DNA of 64,000 bases from Pseudoalteromonas luteoviolacea NCIMB 1944 (GCF_001625565.1 NZ_AUXS01000011.1:124001-188000), one strand, 5' to 3'. Numbered from the stretch's first letter, positions 37,283 to 46,175 are shown. Program-made: numbers and translations. The notes: generated from the letters alone by a model not told the origin.

Positions 37283-37801
37283 ATGAGAGTTTTGCTTTTA
37301 ATTCTTTCCATAATTGTCTCATTCAAGATAAACGCAAGTAATAATGAGCGCCTTACCTTTAGTGAATGTAGGTTTTCCATCGTAATAAGCGATGATTGGC
37401 ATCTAGTGTCGAATCCTTCTAAGAAAAATAAATGCCAGCTAGAAATTCAAAACCCTAAAATAAATGGGAGTTTAACAGTGGCACTTGGATACGATGAATT
37501 TCTGAAAGTTGCTAGCGAAAATGGGTTCGATTACTTCAATAATTCATGGGTTTCATTGGGAAGACAAAGTACCTTTGATAAAGCTACGTTCATAAGGTTT
37601 ACCCATTGGGAAGGTCTGAAAGGAACAATGGCGATTGGGTGTCATAACGAAACCGGCGGTTATGTAGGAATGTGTCCTTACGAGACGGCAGTTCTTCGAG
37701 AGTCAGATACGCCTGATGGCGCGGTCTTGATAATTAAAGGCAGGGCTGAAGAGTCGAGATACCTTGAAGAAATTTATAAAACATTAGCTCCAGAGTATTA
37801 G
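37283..37801 (+). CDS. Secreted hypothetical protein
   Basis: 172 residues, ATG start. Signal peptide ~1-18 (ending INA). The mature protein has four Cys (CRFSIV, CQLEI, CHNETGGYVGMC) that could form two disulfides. WHLV and TLAPEY lie near the ends. No family recognised. It lies between attC-like spacers, so it is probably a secreted cassette product. Confidence 0.65.
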   Translation: MRVLLLILSIIVSFKINASNNERLTFSECRFSIVISDDWHLVSNPSKKNKCQLEIQNPKINGSLTVALGYDEFLKVASENGFDYFNNSWVSLGRQSTFDKATFIRFTHWEGLKGTMAIGCHNETGGYVGMCPYETAVLRESDTPDGAVLIIKGRAEESRYLEEIYKTLAPEY

Positions 37802-38036
37802 TAGATAAAATAGATTCAGCTAAATTTTGCTTCTTATCGCGGCGTTAAATTTGGAAGGATACACTTGAAGGTTTTTTATGTCAGATAAGTAAAAGTCATC
37901 TTTAATGATACTTTTAATTTGGTGTTGTACAAGTATTTCGAACATCGCACTTTACTTGACTATATTAATTTACTGTTTAACGCAATACAATAAATCGAAC
38001 AAGTAATGGGCGTTATATTTAAAAGATTATAGGTAT

Positions 38037-38630
38037 ATGAAATACTTTAAGAAAATGATCGAGAATTATATCCCAGTCAATGATAATGAGTGGGCTGATG
38101 CGTGCGCAATATTTGACGTAAAACATGTCAAAAAGGGAACGCGGGTACATCATGCTGGCGAAGTATTTAGTGAGATATGGTTTATTAAACGTGGCTTAGC
38201 GAGATCATTTTTAAATGATATGAATGGTAAAGAACATACTTGGCAGCTCTATTTTCGCGGAAAAAGCAAACATGGTTTAAACCACTTTATGGACGATAGT
38301 GTCAGCTTTTACGAAAAAACAGGGTCAATGCTCAATTTTGAGACTCTAGAAGATTCGGTTTTTTATGTAACGTCTTTGGAAGCACTTGATAAGTTTATAT
38401 CACAAGATAAAAAATGGGGGCGTTTAGCAAGAATATGGATGCATAACACTTATTATTCGGCTACATACAAGCGTGTCCTGTCTCTCATGTCAGAGACTGC
38501 TGCCCAAAGATATGACCGTTTACTTGATGAATACCCATTTATATTTAACCAAGTTAAGTCATATCACATCGCTTCGTATCTTGGTGTCGCTCCCCAAACA
38601 TTGAGTAAATTAAAAAATGAATCTAGGTGA
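38037..38630 (+). CDS. Crp/Fnr-type cyclic-nucleotide-binding-fold regulator
   Basis: 197 residues, ATG. The N-terminal ~120 residues form the cupin-like cNMP-binding fold (KKGTRVHHAGEVFSEIWFIKRGLARSF). The C-terminal part has a helix-turn-helix (VKSYHIASYLGVAPQTLSKLK). The phosphate-binding cassette consensus is not evident, so a nucleotide effector is doubtful. It resembles the short Crp/Fnr proteins common in Bacteroidetes and cassette arrays. Its R'-like box GTTATAT (38012-38018) lies 25 nt before the start. It might regulate the adjacent HabA-like gene. Confidence 0.8.
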   Translation: MKYFKKMIENYIPVNDNEWADACAIFDVKHVKKGTRVHHAGEVFSEIWFIKRGLARSFLNDMNGKEHTWQLYFRGKSKHGLNHFMDDSVSFYEKTGSMLNFETLEDSVFYVTSLEALDKFISQDKKWGRLARIWMHNTYYSATYKRVLSLMSETAAQRYDRLLDEYPFIFNQVKSYHIASYLGVAPQTLSKLKNESR

Positions 38631-38686
38631 ATGAATTTTAGTATTCCGCTGTTTACCATGTGTTTTTTCTATGGAGGAGATGAACA

Positions 38687-38809
38687 GTGAATACCTTTCA
38701 AAAATTTAAAAACCAGCAGGGACAAAGTTCCCAGCTTTACATCCGAAACGCCAGAAACGTAACTATCGCCAAAGTGCCGAGTGTCATGTGTAGCTATGGA
38801 GCATCATGA
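38687..38809 (+). CDS. 40-residue peptide translationally coupled to the next gene
   Basis: GTG start preceded by GGAGGA 7-8 nt away. The frame is open for 40 codons and its TGA overlaps the ATG of the HabA-like gene (ATGA, 4 bp). The product is Gln/Ser-rich in the first half. Such overlap usually means translational coupling, so this is likely a leader peptide or small partner. It could also be the remnant of a longer gene. Confidence 0.45.
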   Translation: MNTFQKFKNQQGQSSQLYIRNARNVTIAKVPSVMCSYGAS

Positions 38810-39246
38810 TGGAACTGACACAAATAGGTGCACAACTGATCTTTATTGGGACTGTCTTTTTTCTTTTCGGTTTAATACAAGGAGCCCTGATACCGTCTGT
38901 GAAAAATTCCCGAATGGCTCTTTCTGGTCACTTGACAGCTGTCCAGTGCGCAATGGCACTGGTTATCTTTGGTGTTATCTGGTCGCTGGTAGAACTGCCT
39001 TTATCCTTAGATATTTTTGTGGCTTATGGCAGTGCATTGGGGTTCATACTTATTTGGCTTGGGATAACTATTGCGTCTGTGACTGGTGCGAGTAAAGCAC
39101 TTCCAATCGCTGGTGCTGGATTTTCAGCTACTGTTACTACCGAGCTTATGGTTAAGATTATGGTACGCACGGGGTCACTGCTATCACTTATTACCTGCAG
39201 TTTGTTGGTTCTTGGGTTATTTCCAATACTTTGGCAGTCGCAATAA
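38806..39246 (+). CDS. HabA-like (hydroxylaminobenzene mutase family) membrane protein
   Basis: 146 residues with four predicted membrane helices. Residues ~10-65, with LFGLIQGALIPSVKNSRMALSGHLTAVQ followed by MALVIFGVIW, resemble the conserved half of hydroxylaminobenzene mutase family proteins (read in two parts here). Those enzymes rearrange hydroxylaminobenzene to aminophenol; the family also includes many uncharacterised membrane proteins, so the reaction is not certain. It overlaps a 40-codon ORF by 4 bp. Its stop is 2 bp before GCATAAC, the start of the best attC site in the window. Confidence 0.65.
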   Translation: MMELTQIGAQLIFIGTVFFLFGLIQGALIPSVKNSRMALSGHLTAVQCAMALVIFGVIWSLVELPLSLDIFVAYGSALGFILIWLGITIASVTGASKALPIAGAGFSATVTTELMVKIMVRTGSLLSLITCSLLVLGLFPILWQSQ

Positions 39247-39248
39247 AT

Positions 39249-39362
39249 GCATAACGAAGTCATCCAACCGGCCTATTTACATCTCGATTTTTGGGTTTGG
39301 CACAAGCGCCAGTCTAACCTCAAGAACACTCTGAACGTCGTCGGTGGATGGCGGCGTAATAC
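39249..39362 (+). other. Integron attC site (well formed)
   Basis: 114 bp with the full attC order. R'' GCATAAC (39249-39255), 5-nt spacer GAAGT, L'' CATCCAACCG (39261-39270), ~70-nt variable centre, L' CGGTGGATG (39342-39350), 5-nt spacer GCGGC, R' GTAATAC (39356-39362). L'' pairs with L' completely except for one extra A, the extrahelical base typical of attC. The spacers are unpaired and equal in length. R' is one base off the GTTA consensus. It lies 2 bp after one stop and 14 bp before the next start. Confidence 0.7.
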
Positions 39363-39376
39363 ATTCAAGGAATCGT

Positions 39377-39892
39377 ATGATATTTAAAAAAATAGAAGAA
39401 ATACATTGGAATAGAATTATAGAAATTCAGGATGAATCTTATCGAGAGATTGGCACTGAAGAATTAGATGTACTCAAAAGTAAAAATGCGGCATCTCCTG
39501 ACACCTGCTTTGTATGTGTGTCAAAAAGTGGAGTGGTGCTCGGGTATTTGTTAGCCCACCCATGGCGTGGAACTTCCCCTCCCAAGTTGTTTGAACCTTT
39601 ACCAAATATTACAGACTGTGAGTATTTATATCTTCATGATATGGCTATAAGCCCTCAATCGAAGGGGCAAGGAATTGGTCGAGCGGCGGCCTTAAAATTG
39701 ATTGAAGTAGCAAGAAATAAAGGAATGAACAAAGTAATGTTAGTAGCGGTACAAGGCTCTGAAAGCTTTTGGGCGACAATTGGTTTTCAAGAGGTTAAAG
39801 GCGTCAGTGTATGTTCTAGTTATGGCGAAAAAGCGCAATTAATGGAGAAAGTGTTAGCTGTATCAATGTATCAATGGGGTCAGAGTCGTTGA
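39377..39892 (+). CDS. GNAT family N-acetyltransferase
   Basis: 171 residues from the ATG at 39377, with AAGGA 5 nt upstream; an earlier in-frame start would run into the attC site. The acetyl-CoA loop is LHDMAISPQSKGQGIGRAAA (motif A, QxxGxG), followed by ALKLIEVARNKGM and FWATIGFQEV (motif B). It transfers an acetyl group to an unknown amine. The last seven codons, YQWGQSR and stop, come from a repeat (39869-39895) that also ends the next gene, so the natural C-terminus may have been replaced. Confidence 0.85.
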   Translation: MIFKKIEEIHWNRIIEIQDESYREIGTEELDVLKSKNAASPDTCFVCVSKSGVVLGYLLAHPWRGTSPPKLFEPLPNITDCEYLYLHDMAISPQSKGQGIGRAAALKLIEVARNKGMNKVMLVAVQGSESFWATIGFQEVKGVSVCSSYGEKAQLMEKVLAVSMYQWGQSR

Positions 39893-39895
39893 TTT
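39869..39895 (+). repeat. 27-bp repeat supplying a stop codon, copy 1
   Basis: TATCAATGGGGTCAGAGTC then GTTGATTT. Further copies lie at 40452 and 40533. The motif GGGGTCAGAGTC resembles ends often associated with REP-type (RAYT) IS200-like elements, but no transposase is present. Confidence 0.8.
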
Positions 39896-39968
39896 CGCGC
39901 CGCTTACATTATAGCTAAGCAAATTTAGCATTTTAACAGAGGTGCTATGCTCAATTAGGGAGTTGATA

Positions 39969-40475
39969 TTGAAAACAGAATTGATTGTTGAAGGATTAGA
40001 GAATTTTTATGATCTTTGGTCTTGCGGTGTTTCAGGTAATGCGCTCGAAGTGGCGAGAAAGATATCGGAAATCGAAATATGTGACCTTCAATTAGCAAAG
40101 AAAATAATTAAAGAGCCGGTTCACCTTAGAGTTGAACTTGGACTGGATATGGCTCTGGATGAAAAACACTACTTTGAACGTACGGGACTAAAATGCAAGC
40201 TTGTTCATGTGGGCCCAGATTTACTTAATCAATATAGCGTTAGTGAAACTGAAAAATTTATTATTGATGCTGTTGGCTGCATCCAGAATGCCAATATTCG
40301 AGAAACTAAGAAGGGGACATTTAGCTTATTTTCAAATGATGAATTAGTTGAGGTGGAGTATGAAGAAGATAACTTTTATCTCTATTTAGCATCTCTACGT
40401 TATTTGGCGCTTAAAAATAAAGTGGAGCATTACAAAGCGGTAAACTTTCCCTATCAATGGGGTCAGAGTCTTTGA
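39969..40475 (+). CDS. Hypothetical cytoplasmic protein
   Basis: 168 residues from the TTG at 39969, which has AGGGAG 6 nt upstream; a GTG at 39942 is an alternative. The protein is acidic, without signal or membrane segments. It has helices in the first half (VARKISEIEICDLQLAKKI) and an acidic beta-rich end (LVEVEYEEDNFYLYLASL). No family recognised. It ends with YQWGQSL, the tail coded by the repeat that also ends the preceding acetyltransferase. Confidence 0.6.
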   Translation: MKTELIVEGLENFYDLWSCGVSGNALEVARKISEIEICDLQLAKKIIKEPVHLRVELGLDMALDEKHYFERTGLKCKLVHVGPDLLNQYSVSETEKFIIDAVGCIQNANIRETKKGTFSLFSNDELVEVEYEEDNFYLYLASLRYLALKNKVEHYKAVNFPYQWGQSL

Positions 40476-40613
40476 TTTGACTGCGGAAATACCAATATTC
40501 GGTCAGTGCCGATTATATTGTAAATAATAATCTATCAATGGGGTCAGAGTCGTTGATTTGAATTCGGAAATACCAATATTCGGTCAGTGCCGATTATGTT
40601 GTAAATAATAATC
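40452..40613 (+). repeat. Two tandem 81-bp units containing the stop-supplying motif
   Basis: Units 40452-40532 and 40533-40613 are 77 of 81 identical. Each begins with TATCAATGGGGTCAGAGTC and continues with a common GGAAATACCAATATTCGG segment. The first unit starts inside the preceding gene and provides its stop codon. The first 27 bp also occur at 39869. Confidence 0.85.
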
Positions 40614-40899
40614 AACAGCCACCTTTTTTCTATCCATACATGAGTACTGGCTACTTTTTTTGCGTTTAAGCATGTTATTTGGTTTTGCATAGCATTACTT
40701 ACCATCAGCTAGGAGTGTAACTGCTCCATTTTTTGTTCGATGGAACGATAATATTGGACTCAATAAATGACTGTTTACATGCGTTAGAGCCCATGTGATT
40801 ATTGGGGCTTGTAATTTAAAGCGCTCTGTCGGAATTTATTAAGATTATATAGACGAGAATATACAACTAGGTATTTTATCAGTTAAAGGAGATTATTTC
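40614..40899. other. Spacer after the tandem repeat
   Basis: AT-rich with no recognised gene. AAGGAG at its end is the ribosome site of the next gene. Confidence 0.5.
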
Positions 40900-41232
40900 A
40901 TGGGAGAAGATAACGATTTTTTTATTATTTACTCTGCTTTTCATGGAGCTGCGAGTGTAATAGGTGTAGCAAGTATTGTAATTGCCTTCGTAGCAGCATA
41001 CAAATTTAGTAAGGTTAAGCAATTACCTTGGGGAAATGTCTTACTTTACTCCTTAGTAGTATCCCTTGGGCTTTCAGTTGCGGAGTGGGTAACGATCGAC
41101 TTATTTTTGGAACCTTCTGCTGAAAGGGTTGTATTAGCGGAGAGTATATTTCTCTTTATATTGACCATCCCTTATTTGGTGGGTTGTATTGCCATTTATA
41201 AAATTGCTAACCATATTAGTCAGAATGAATAA
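40900..41232 (+). CDS. Small membrane protein, three helices
   Basis: 110 residues, ATG with AAAGGAG upstream. Three hydrophobic segments (~10-35, ~45-67, ~82-103). No family recognised. Last plus-strand gene of the first accessory tract. Confidence 0.65.
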   Translation: MGEDNDFFIIYSAFHGAASVIGVASIVIAFVAAYKFSKVKQLPWGNVLLYSLVVSLGLSVAEWVTIDLFLEPSAERVVLAESIFLFILTIPYLVGCIAIYKIANHISQNE

Positions 41233-41694
41233 TAAAGCACCAAGTTGCTTCCTTTAGAGTGTGTTGTTACCACGTGCAATTGCCCTTTATATTTACATTC
41301 AAGTTACCAAAATGGTTGAACGATAGTGAAGTTTTTTATTTTATCTCTAGCTCTGATTTCGATAGTGTCAAATGCCCAAGAAAAGAAAAACACAGGCTTT
41401 AAAAATGTTGGTAGCGCTTGTTTTAAATAACCGGCATGGCCTTACGAAAGTATCACCGATATTTGTGTGTCTTTGAGCTAAATTCCGTGAGCCCTTTCTT
41501 TCCAGAAAACCGGCGCATGGAGGTTATAAAGAACTTTGTTAAGTCTCTGACGGCATTGAATTAACGGATCTAAAGGATGACATGGATCATGCTATGTTTT
41601 TGATTGTCTACCGTATCAGTTGTGTTTAAAACAGGCCTTACCAGGTAAGACAAACAGCGATGTTAGTTTTAAACTAGGTTTAACCAAAACAAAA
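41233..41694. other. 462-bp spacer holding a decayed secreted-protein gene
   Basis: Besides the remnant at 41326-41430, only scattered coding-like pieces in different frames are visible (TDICVSLS after a stop, MEVIKNFVKSL). They suggest a gene broken by several stops and shifts. Confidence 0.4.
41326..41430 (+). pseudogene. Remnant of a secreted-protein gene
   Basis: GTG start, then 34 codons with a clear signal peptide (MKFFILSLALISIVSNAQ). A TAA follows at 41428-41430; the same frame continues for another ~20 coding-like codons before a second stop. Probably a decayed gene; it could also be a real short secreted peptide. Confidence 0.4.
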
Positions 41695-41724
41695 GTATAA
41701 GCCCCCAAATAAAGGGGCTTATAC
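41695..41724 (-). terminator. Rho-independent terminator of the redox operon
   Basis: GTATAAGCCCC and GGGGCTTATAC form a perfect 11-bp stem with an 8-base loop, followed on the minus strand by CTTTTGTTTT. It lies 12 bp after the DUF1552 stop. Confidence 0.85.
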
Positions 41725-41736
41725 GGTAATTATCTC

Positions 41737-42963
41737 CTAAACAATAATCCCTGGGATCTCCTTTCCAAAGCCAAGGTCAACGCCGCAGGCCTTTGCTGCG
41801 GTATGAAGTACATCATGTTGGTTGTAACCTGAGCCCATATTACTGACTACGCCCCGGTTTATACGTGCACCGCCACCTGCCATCAAGTAAGAACAGGGGT
41901 TTGCAGAGTGTTTATCTGCATGTCCCATATCCGAAGTTTCTAAAACGACTGTGCTATCGAGTATGCCTGCTGCTTTTAGCTTTTGGATCAAGTACGCACT
42001 TAAGCTACCTAGGTGGCTGCGCATTTCGGTATAGTAGGGGTAGTTAGGTTGGCCGTTGCTCCCGCCATGTATTGCATTATGATAGTGGCCTTGGAAATTC
42101 AGCTCGGGAATACGAAATTCCGCTTGGTGGTTACCAAACGCCAGAGATACAGAGCTGGTCAAATTGCATTGTAAGGCTGCCACGGCAATATCAGCCTGTA
42201 AGCGTGCCTGTTGACTGAATGTATCAAAGGTCAAAGGGAATTCAGTACTATCTGGAGCAATACCGCAAGACACGCCGCCATATAAGTCATCTAAGCGGCG
42301 CTGGGTATCTGAGATCGCATCGAGGTGGTCATTCATCCTTTGCACCTCATAACCTGCGAGCCTGTTTTTAATCGCATTGGCAGCCGACATGTGTGCATTC
42401 ATGATAGGCGTTTTACTGTTGCTGCCTTGTGCACTGCCAAACACCATTTTAAATACGGTGAAAGGGTTCTCCTGGAATGGCAAATGATTACGGTTGTCTT
42501 TGGTTAACTGCCCTTGGCCATTGCTGTGAACGCCCAAATTTAGATAACGAAATGGTAGGTTTGGACCTAACGCATTCCCCATTGTGACGTCATAACTGTC
42601 ACTGCCCCAATTTTGAGCAAGCAGGATTGGCATTCGACCATGTCCCGCGTTGGAATGTGACATGTTGACCATAAAGTTACATTCGGTTTTGACTGGTTCA
42701 TAGCCTGCAGACATCACGCCTAACTGCATGCTTTCACCACTTCCCGTTGGGTTCCAAAGTGATGATATTGATCCTCCAGGTATATAAATTGATACGGTTT
42801 TATTCGGTAGCCCAGCGTTCTGCGCGTCCGCATCTCTTGCGTATAGCAAACCAGATACTAATGGCGAAGTACGGATCAGGGCGGTAGAAATCCCCGATGC
42901 CATAAACACTTTTAATAGTCTACGGCGCGACATCATCATGTTATTTAAATGTTCATCTTTCAT
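41737..42963 (-). CDS. DUF1552 protein, Tat-exported
   Basis: 408 residues from the ATG at 42963, with AAGG 8 nt upstream; a GTG at 42993 is an alternative. The N-terminus has a twin-arginine motif (SRRRLLKVF) and hydrophobic region, so it is exported folded, probably with a cofactor. The rest matches DUF1552: ISSLWNPTGSGE, NMSHSNAGHGRMP, RRLDDLYGGVSCG, and a late LETSDMGHADKHSANPCSYLMAGG with conserved His and Asp that could bind metal. DUF1552 genes usually pair with DUF1592 genes, as here (29 bp gap). No reaction is known; a partnership in redox chemistry on a polymer is inference. Confidence 0.85.
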   Translation of the reverse strand: MKDEHLNNMMMSRRRLLKVFMASGISTALIRTSPLVSGLLYARDADAQNAGLPNKTVSIYIPGGSISSLWNPTGSGESMQLGVMSAGYEPVKTECNFMVNMSHSNAGHGRMPILLAQNWGSDSYDVTMGNALGPNLPFRYLNLGVHSNGQGQLTKDNRNHLPFQENPFTVFKMVFGSAQGSNSKTPIMNAHMSAANAIKNRLAGYEVQRMNDHLDAISDTQRRLDDLYGGVSCGIAPDSTEFPLTFDTFSQQARLQADIAVAALQCNLTSSVSLAFGNHQAEFRIPELNFQGHYHNAIHGGSNGQPNYPYYTEMRSHLGSLSAYLIQKLKAAGILDSTVVLETSDMGHADKHSANPCSYLMAGGGARINRGVVSNMGSGYNQHDVLHTAAKACGVDLGFGKEIPGIIV

Positions 42964-42992
42964 TTTATTAACCTTATGTATTGTGACCCGCA

Positions 42993-45900
42993 CTATTCAT
43001 TTCTGGACCAAGCCTTGCGATAGCGCACAGACTTTAATGAACCAAACTTTTCTAACATGGCTCTTGGGCTATTTTGCATCATGGCGTTAGTGAGTGTGTT
43101 TATTTCGCACATGTAACCGATTTGTTCTGTTTCGGATAAGCGCTTATCTTCTTCGCTGGTTGGGTCGACTGAATCGTGACCAACCCCCATAACGTAGCGG
43201 AACATTTGTTGTGGTAGGCAGCTTTGAGCGGAAGATAGATCAGCGATCACAGCACCTAATTGTTTAGCGCCATTAAATGGAATTGATTCACTGACTTCTG
43301 CATATTTCTCAGGCGCGAAGAGGGTACCCGATGCATCTATCGTATTACCATTATTATCGGCACTTCTCACTTTGCCCACCGCGTCAAAGTCTTCCATTCC
43401 GAATCCCATCGGGTTGATATACTTTTCGTGACAAGCAGAGCAAGGTTGGCCTTCTGTTAAGCTGTGATATTTAAGTTTGTTTGTGGTTGCTGGGTCTTGC
43501 AGCATATCAGACAGCTCAGCCAGTCTTTGCTCTCGGGCTTCAAAAGTCCCCGCTGGTGGATCAGGCTGATCTTGACATAGCATACGACGGCGCACCCGCA
43601 CTGAGCGTAGGATAGGGTGAGACTCGGCAACTTCAGCCCAGCGAGACATAAATGCACCATTGGCTAATATGCCACCACGCTCTGTGGTATCTACCTTTTG
43701 CAACTCGTCACCAGTTACACCTGCTATATTGTAGTGCTCTGCCAATAATTGATTTACAAACGTGTAGTTAGCGGTATAAAGGGAGCTGAAACTTTCATCA
43801 GGCTGGGTCATTATGTATGAAAAGGTTTCACTCATCTCGGCCTTCATTGCCGGCACCAATGCAGCAAAACCTGGGTAGAAGTTTTGATCTTTGGTTGCAA
43901 CTTCTAAACTTCCTGTGCCTAACCAGCTACCTACAAAGTCTCCAAGCACAGATTTAGCACTTCCAGCAAGACGATTTGCATGGGCTATAATATTGGCTTC
44001 ATCACGCAGCTCGTCACGCTCCGCGGCCTGCCAAAGTTGCTGATCAGGGGTTGAGCCAGTAAATGTGTAAGATAAGAATGTGGCCATCTCCCAAGATGTC
44101 AGTTCGAATGCGTCAGCATCTAGCTCTGAGTTATCTGGGTTGGGTTCTCCTAATTCATGACGATAGATAAATTGGGGTGAAGAGAGTAGCCCTTCTAAGG
44201 CGAGCTTCATACCCGCTTCAACATCTCCACCGTGGAAAAACCCAGTGGCTATCATTTTGTAATTTTGAGACTCCTCTTGCGTTAATGGACGGCGGAATAT
44301 TTGCGGTGCCAGCTCGTCAACCAGACTGTTAGCACAGTCTTCATCAATTGTTGAACAACTTAAAGCGGGAGAAAAGTTATTCTCAGCTACCCACTCTGAT
44401 AGCTCTTCAGCCACTAACAAGTAATTGCTGTAGTTAGATGGTTGCACACTGGCATGGGTATTGTTGATGAAAAAGCCGACTTGAGAGTCAGGGGATAAAC
44501 CATCAGACACAGTAAAGTCTACACCTAGTAAGTCCTCGACCGTATTTTGGTACTCGGTTTGCGTTAATATCTTCAACTGTCTTGCCCCATATGCCACGGG
44601 GGCAATTCCTACATCACAGGTCAAAGGTGCTGGCCAAAGTGTTTGTAGATACGCAGCGATATCTGTTGCACATTGCTCATCACACGCACTTGGTGTGCCG
44701 TAAGGCATGGTGGTGACAATGGTGTCAATCAGGGTTTGTATATCTCGCTCAGTATCAAGGGCTGGAAATGAGCCCAAGCCGCCAGCTTCTGAGCCGTGAC
44801 ACCCTGCACACCCTGATTGATAAAGTTGCATACCTCGGGCAACGGGATCAGTTTGCGTGACAACCACACGCTCAATATTACTTGGCTCTGAAGGTACTGA
44901 GTTGTTGAGTGCAATCACTTTGTAATCAAACTCGCCCGACTCGGGCAAACCAGACTCAAAAAAGTTCGAGTTTGATGCCAGCTCGGCAGCGGTTTGCCAG
45001 CGGCCATCAAGGCTTTTAAAACGAACCAGATAATCGGTCTCGTTATTGCTGTTGTCACGCCAATTCAATTGCGCTTTACCATCGATTGACAGCACGCTTG
45101 CGCTGAGCTCTGTCGGCGCAACAGGTTTATCTGCCATCACAACTGGCTCAAAGCTGTCTTGCTCGGCAGACAAATAAGTGAGGTTAAAGTAGACAGGTAC
45201 AGATTCACCAATGCCGGAGAGATTAGCGACAACACGTAAAGCTTCTATACCGTAATCCATATCAAAGCTTTTACTGTCGATGATAATAGGGGAAAGCGTG
45301 CTGACATTGACCTTGCCAGTAGCAAGTTTGACAACCAACACATCAAGGCTTAGCTGATGATTAACCCCATGTAAGCTCAAGTCACCAGTAATATTTTGAA
45401 TGACAGGATGACCAATTTCCATGTTAGTTAAAAGCGCCGTGTCAATTTGAGCACTAAAATATGCAACGGGCAATAAATCCGTTTCAAACAATAGATCTAA
45501 AATTCGACTATTTCTGATATCTACACCAGTCGAGATGCTATTTAGATCAACTGCCAGTTTAACGTTTCCATCTGCGTCGATACTGCCAGACAGGGCCGGA
45601 GAGTCATCATTTTGCGTAATAAACTGATTGAGCTCCGCAACGTGATCTTTTTTTACGGACACATAACTCAGTGAAGAGGCTGTGCTATCGAGTTGCCACA
45701 AACCTGTTTCTGTCACATCATCGGGTGGCGTTGTGGGCGCTGAGCTTGTGCAAATATCACCGCTTAAAGTCATGGAGATGTTATCGGTTAAGCCATTTTT
45801 GTTGGCGACAAAACCCAAGCCAAATGACTGATTGGCATGGATAGTATGATTTTGTGACGTAATGGTACAACCCATGTCATTGCAGTCGAAATTGCCATTC

Positions 45901-46163
45901 CAGCTATTTTGCAGCGAAATGCCTTGATTCCACGTGAGCTCGATGGACCAATCATTAAAGCTTTGACCTGACTGATTTTCAATGACTATCTCAGCTTTAA
46001 AACCACTGTTCCAATTGTCTGGTATAGTGAAAGAGCACTGTGCAGCGTGAACCAAAGAGGCACAGGTCAGCAGGCTCACACTAGCAGCGAACTTGGCGAT
46101 TTTGGGCGCGCTTGGCCAAATATCAGTCAAGGTAAAAAAGCGTGTTAAATTATTGCGTTTCAT
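42993..46163 (-). CDS. CBM2-YceI-FN3-cytochrome c-DUF1592 secreted redox protein
   Basis: 1056 residues. Signal peptide ~1-40 (ending HAA). CBM2-like cellulose/chitin-binding domain ~42-140 (DNWNSGFKAEIVIENQSGQ, two Cys). YceI-like lipid/quinone-binding domain ~155-335. FN3 domain ~345-435. Cytochrome c domain with CAGCH at 452-456. Then the DUF1587, DUF1595, DUF1592, DUF1588 and DUF1585 series (~525-1015), with a second heme motif CSACH at 908-912. So it probably binds two c-type hemes. Such proteins are rare outside planctomycetes, myxobacteria and some marine polysaccharide degraders. Middle gene of the operon; 12 bp separate it from the CBM2-YceI gene. Function unproven; oxidation or electron supply at a polysaccharide surface is plausible. 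Confidence 0.85.
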   Translation of the reverse strand: MKRNNLTRFFTLTDIWPSAPKIAKFAASVSLLTCASLVHAAQCSFTIPDNWNSGFKAEIVIENQSGQSFNDWSIELTWNQGISLQNSWNGNFDCNDMGCTITSQNHTIHANQSFGLGFVANKNGLTDNISMTLSGDICTSSAPTTPPDDVTETGLWQLDSTASSLSYVSVKKDHVAELNQFITQNDDSPALSGSIDADGNVKLAVDLNSISTGVDIRNSRILDLLFETDLLPVAYFSAQIDTALLTNMEIGHPVIQNITGDLSLHGVNHQLSLDVLVVKLATGKVNVSTLSPIIIDSKSFDMDYGIEALRVVANLSGIGESVPVYFNLTYLSAEQDSFEPVVMADKPVAPTELSASVLSIDGKAQLNWRDNSNNETDYLVRFKSLDGRWQTAAELASNSNFFESGLPESGEFDYKVIALNNSVPSEPSNIERVVVTQTDPVARGMQLYQSGCAGCHGSEAGGLGSFPALDTERDIQTLIDTIVTTMPYGTPSACDEQCATDIAAYLQTLWPAPLTCDVGIAPVAYGARQLKILTQTEYQNTVEDLLGVDFTVSDGLSPDSQVGFFINNTHASVQPSNYSNYLLVAEELSEWVAENNFSPALSCSTIDEDCANSLVDELAPQIFRRPLTQEESQNYKMIATGFFHGGDVEAGMKLALEGLLSSPQFIYRHELGEPNPDNSELDADAFELTSWEMATFLSYTFTGSTPDQQLWQAAERDELRDEANIIAHANRLAGSAKSVLGDFVGSWLGTGSLEVATKDQNFYPGFAALVPAMKAEMSETFSYIMTQPDESFSSLYTANYTFVNQLLAEHYNIAGVTGDELQKVDTTERGGILANGAFMSRWAEVAESHPILRSVRVRRRMLCQDQPDPPAGTFEAREQRLAELSDMLQDPATTNKLKYHSLTEGQPCSACHEKYINPMGFGMEDFDAVGKVRSADNNGNTIDASGTLFAPEKYAEVSESIPFNGAKQLGAVIADLSSAQSCLPQQMFRYVMGVGHDSVDPTSEEDKRLSETEQIGYMCEINTLTNAMMQNSPRAMLEKFGSLKSVRYRKAWSRNE

Positions 46164-46175
46164 CTTCTTTCCCTC

